Both the position numbers and the translations under genes were made by a program. DNA of 64,000 nucleotides from Achromobacter sp. AONIH1 (GTDB lineage Bacteria > Pseudomonadota > Gammaproteobacteria > Burkholderiales > Burkholderiaceae_B): assembly GCF_002902905.1 (NCBI RefSeq), contig NZ_CP026124.1, positions 2,604,001 to 2,668,000 on the forward strand, in the 5' to 3' direction. Positions 61,972 through 64,000 of this stretch are shown one piece after another (within the stretch, counting starts at the first letter, position 1; every line of letters begins with the position of its first letter). Under the pieces are notes generated by a model that was given only the letters and a program-made list of their open reading frames with translations, was not told where the DNA came from and ran no database searches.

Positions 61972-64000
61972 CTACAGGCCCAAGGCCTTGCGCTCGTCGG
62001 CGCTCAGCCTGGCCAGCTGCGTGGCGTCCAGCGGACCGTCGCCCACCACCTGCACGGCGCCGTCGCGCCGGTACGTCGCCTGGCGCTCGGGCGAGGGGGC
62101 CGCGGCCCCCGGGCTGGATGCCGCGCCCGCCGTCGGCTCGTCGCCAAAGCCCAGGATCTGCACGCTGATGATCGAGGGCTGGTTCTGGCGCGCCTGGTTC
62201 TGCGCGCGCTGCGCCGAGTCCTGGGCGGCGCCGACGGCCGAGCTGGCGGCGGCGCTGGCCGACGACAGCGCACCGGTGTTGACCGAGGCGGCCACCGGCA
62301 CGCCGACGCTCTCGCCCTGCGCCTTGATGTTGGCGGCGTTGAGCACCTGCTGGGCATGGATGTTGATGTTGCCCGACACGCGGATGCCGGCCTCGCCCGC
62401 GTCGATGGTACCCAGCGGCGCGTACAGGTCCACGTCGCCGGCCGGCACTTCCGCGATCGGCGCCAGCGTGGCGATGCCGGCGCCGGTGGCGGGCGCCGAC
62501 GGCGACAGCGCCACGTTGCCGATGCTGTCGTAGCGGCGGGTCGGCGGGGTGTAGACCACGGTGGTCTTGGAGCCGCGACCGGCGTTGATGTCGCCCTGCG
62601 CCGACCAGGCCAGGATGCTGCCGCCGAAGGTCGTCATGACGCGGCTCTGGCCCAGCAGGATGCTGTCGCGCGCATAGAACTGGATGTCGCCGCTGCCCTG
62701 GGTCAGTACGCCTGCCGTGGCCGGCGGGACCGCGCCTTCCACGCCGTAGACCTGCGCGCCGCCGGGCGTCAGCACCTGGATGTCGCCGCCGGCGCGCGTC
62801 TGCACTCCCGCGCCGCCATACATGGTGATGCCGCCGGCATAGTCGGCGCCGGCATCGCGCGCCGGGAACAGTGCGGCGATGGCCTGGCGGCCGCGCAGGA
62901 AGCTGCCCAGGCGCGGGCTGGACTTGGCGTTGTACTCGCGGCCGCCGGCGCGCAGCTCGGCGAAGTAGACCTGGCGCGCGAACACGCGCTGCTGCTCGGG
63001 CGGCAGCGCGTCGAAGTAGGCGCGCGCGTCGCTGGTAGTGCCGGCGAAGCCGTAGACCTGCGTCAGCCACAGCAGCAGTTCGTGTTCGTAGGTCTTGAAC
63101 GGCAGGCCCTGGTCGGTCAACGGCCGCGACGGATCGGCGACGCGGGACGGGTCCAGGTAGCGGCGCAGGAAGCCGGCGTAGTCGGCGCCCTGCGCGCCCA
63201 GGCCGGCCTGCATGGCGATGCCGGCGCCCGGGCGGGTGTCGCCCGGCACCACCGGCCCCAAGCTCAGCACGGCGGCCTGGTCCAGCATCTGGATGTTGCG
63301 GCCGGCGCTGATTTCCAGCGTGCCGGGCCCGGCCACGGTGAAGCTGCCGGCGATGATGTCGCGGCCGGCGCGCACCAGCGAGACGTCGCTCGCCTGGTCG
63401 TGGATGAACAGGTTGTTGGTGTAGCTGTAGCTGAACGGGAAGGGGCTCGACTCCAGCGGTCCCAGGGGGCTGCCGCTGCCGACGATGTCGCGTCCGGCCA
63501 GCATGCGCACGGCGCCCGCGCCCAGGTGCCACTGCCTGCCGGTCAGGTTTTCCGGCGGGCCGAAGCGCAGCAGGCGGCCGCTGCTGACGCCGACCAGGTC
63601 GCCGTCCATCGCGTAGAAGCGCGACGCCGCCCAGGGGCCGGCCGCCGCCGCCGCCGGCGAGCCGAAGGCGAACAGCACGCGCTCGCCGTAGGAGCCGTCC
63701 TGCGACAGCGTATTGGGGCCCCAGATGGCGGAGTTGAAATTGCCGTTCTTCACCATGCCGACGAAGGCGGGGCGGTAGGGCGAGGCCAGCGTGTCCAGCG
63801 ATGCGCCGCTGCGCATGAGCGGCGCGTTGCCGCCGTAGATCGAATCGCCCGCCAGCAGGTCCAGGCGGCCGGCGGGGCCGGGCGCCAGCAGCACGGGGGT
63901 CTTGTAGTAGATGCTGCCGTTGGCGGCCACGGCCGACAACTGCGACGGGTAGGTCACGACGCTGTCGTTCAGCGGCGTCACCGGCATGATGGGCGTCAGG
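61972..64000 (-). CDS. Filamentous-haemagglutinin-family exoprotein, C-terminal part (DUF3739), runs off right edge
   Basis: Only the last ~676 residues lie in the window; the N terminus is beyond 64000, so the apparent Met near 63987 is probably internal. It has beta-helix repeats (SLVRAGRDIIAGSFTVAGPG, TLEISAGRNIQML, GSGDIQFYARDSILL) typical of TpsA exoproteins, and the C-terminal DUF3739 pattern (NNLFIHDQASDVSL, YFDALPPEQQRVFARQVYFA). An Ala/Gln/Ser-rich tail ends LSADERKALGL. Such proteins are exported by TpsB partners and act in adhesion. No TpsB gene lies in the window. Confidence 0.85.
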   Translation of the reverse strand, partial: LTPIMPVTPLNDSVVTYPSQLSAVAANGSIYYKTPVLLAPGPAGRLDLLAGDSIYGGNAPLMRSGASLDTLASPYRPAFVGMVKNGNFNSAIWGPNTLSQDGSYGERVLFAFGSPAAAAAGPWAASRFYAMDGDLVGVSSGRLLRFGPPENLTGRQWHLGAGAVRMLAGRDIVGSGSPLGPLESSPFPFSYSYTNNLFIHDQASDVSLVRAGRDIIAGSFTVAGPGTLEISAGRNIQMLDQAAVLSLGPVVPGDTRPGAGIAMQAGLGAQGADYAGFLRRYLDPSRVADPSRPLTDQGLPFKTYEHELLLWLTQVYGFAGTTSDARAYFDALPPEQQRVFARQVYFAELRAGGREYNAKSSPRLGSFLRGRQAIAALFPARDAGADYAGGITMYGGAGVQTRAGGDIQVLTPGGAQVYGVEGAVPPATAGVLTQGSGDIQFYARDSILLGQSRVMTTFGGSILAWSAQGDINAGRGSKTTVVYTPPTRRYDSIGNVALSPSAPATGAGIATLAPIAEVPAGDVDLYAPLGTIDAGEAGIRVSGNINIHAQQVLNAANIKAQGESVGVPVAASVNTGALSSASAAASSAVGAAQDSAQRAQNQARQNQPSIISVQILGFGDEPTAGAASSPGAAAPSPERQATYRRDGAVQVVGDGPLDATQLARLSADERKALGL

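Noticed and set aside
1..64000. CRISPR arrays, rRNA and tRNA genes
   Set aside because: I saw no regular short repeats with unique spacers and no cloverleaf or rRNA-like segments. A tRNA attachment site for the island was looked for and not found.

Overview
The window is GC-rich (about two thirds G+C by eye) with dense, short-spaced coding. It carries a Bug-type tricarboxylate receptor, TctDE-type regulators, several LysR regulators with divergent catabolic operons, a DUF4347 giant adhesin and a filamentous-haemagglutinin-type exoprotein. Together these point to a betaproteobacterium of the Alcaligenaceae, most likely Achromobacter or Bordetella. I see no rRNA, tRNA or CRISPR array.

Layout. 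1-7.1 kb: the N-terminal ~1,560 residues of a giant repetitive adhesin (runs off the left edge), preceded in the same minus-strand operon by a periplasmic adaptor and a TolC-type lipoprotein, so probably a secretion-adhesin locus. 7.5-12.1 kb: a secreted hypothetical, a VOC protein, and a coupled pair (Lnb/DUF4105 membrane protein plus alpha/beta-hydrolase lipoprotein). 12.2-15.7 kb: a lower-GC single-gene helicase-PLD nuclease that matches type II Mokosh anti-phage defence. 16-21.5 kb: META/DUF4377 lipoprotein, CopD-like membrane protein, small hypotheticals, and a fasciclin protein divergent from a MerR regulator with repeated operator-like sites. 20.5-25.9 kb: a GcvA-like LysR regulator divergent from a D-serine dehydratase, MFS transporter and M81 metallopeptidase operon. 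25.9-28.5 kb: two secreted hypotheticals.

28.5-36.9 kb is the most foreign part. It holds a low-GC pair (HEPN-like protein plus ORC/CDC6-like AAA ATPase with a C-terminal helix-hairpin-helix), then a 1,264-residue protein with a C-terminal PD-(D/E)xK-like site, then an intact IS256-family element with a perfect 8-bp target duplication. I cannot match this three-gene set to a named defence system, and it is the best candidate here for an undescribed one. 37-40.4 kb: a thiamine-diphosphate enzyme and a Bug solute receptor. 40.4-44.7 kb: a second accessory patch with a KAP-like P-loop NTPase, its membrane partner, and a calpain-like cysteine protease that could be an effector.

44.9-54.9 kb: Tat-exported agmatine-deiminase-like protein, arylamine N-acetyltransferase, amidohydrolase, a SUKH-3-like protein, and a LysR-controlled MFS-GAF-amidohydrolase operon. 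54.9-60.5 kb: a TctD/TctE two-component system translationally coupled to a periplasmic solute-binding protein, divergent from a CitMHS citrate-type transporter and an acetoacetyl-CoA-reductase-like SDR. 60.5-64 kb: a small hypothetical, another SDR, and the C-terminal part of a DUF3739 filamentous-haemagglutinin-family exoprotein that runs off the right edge.
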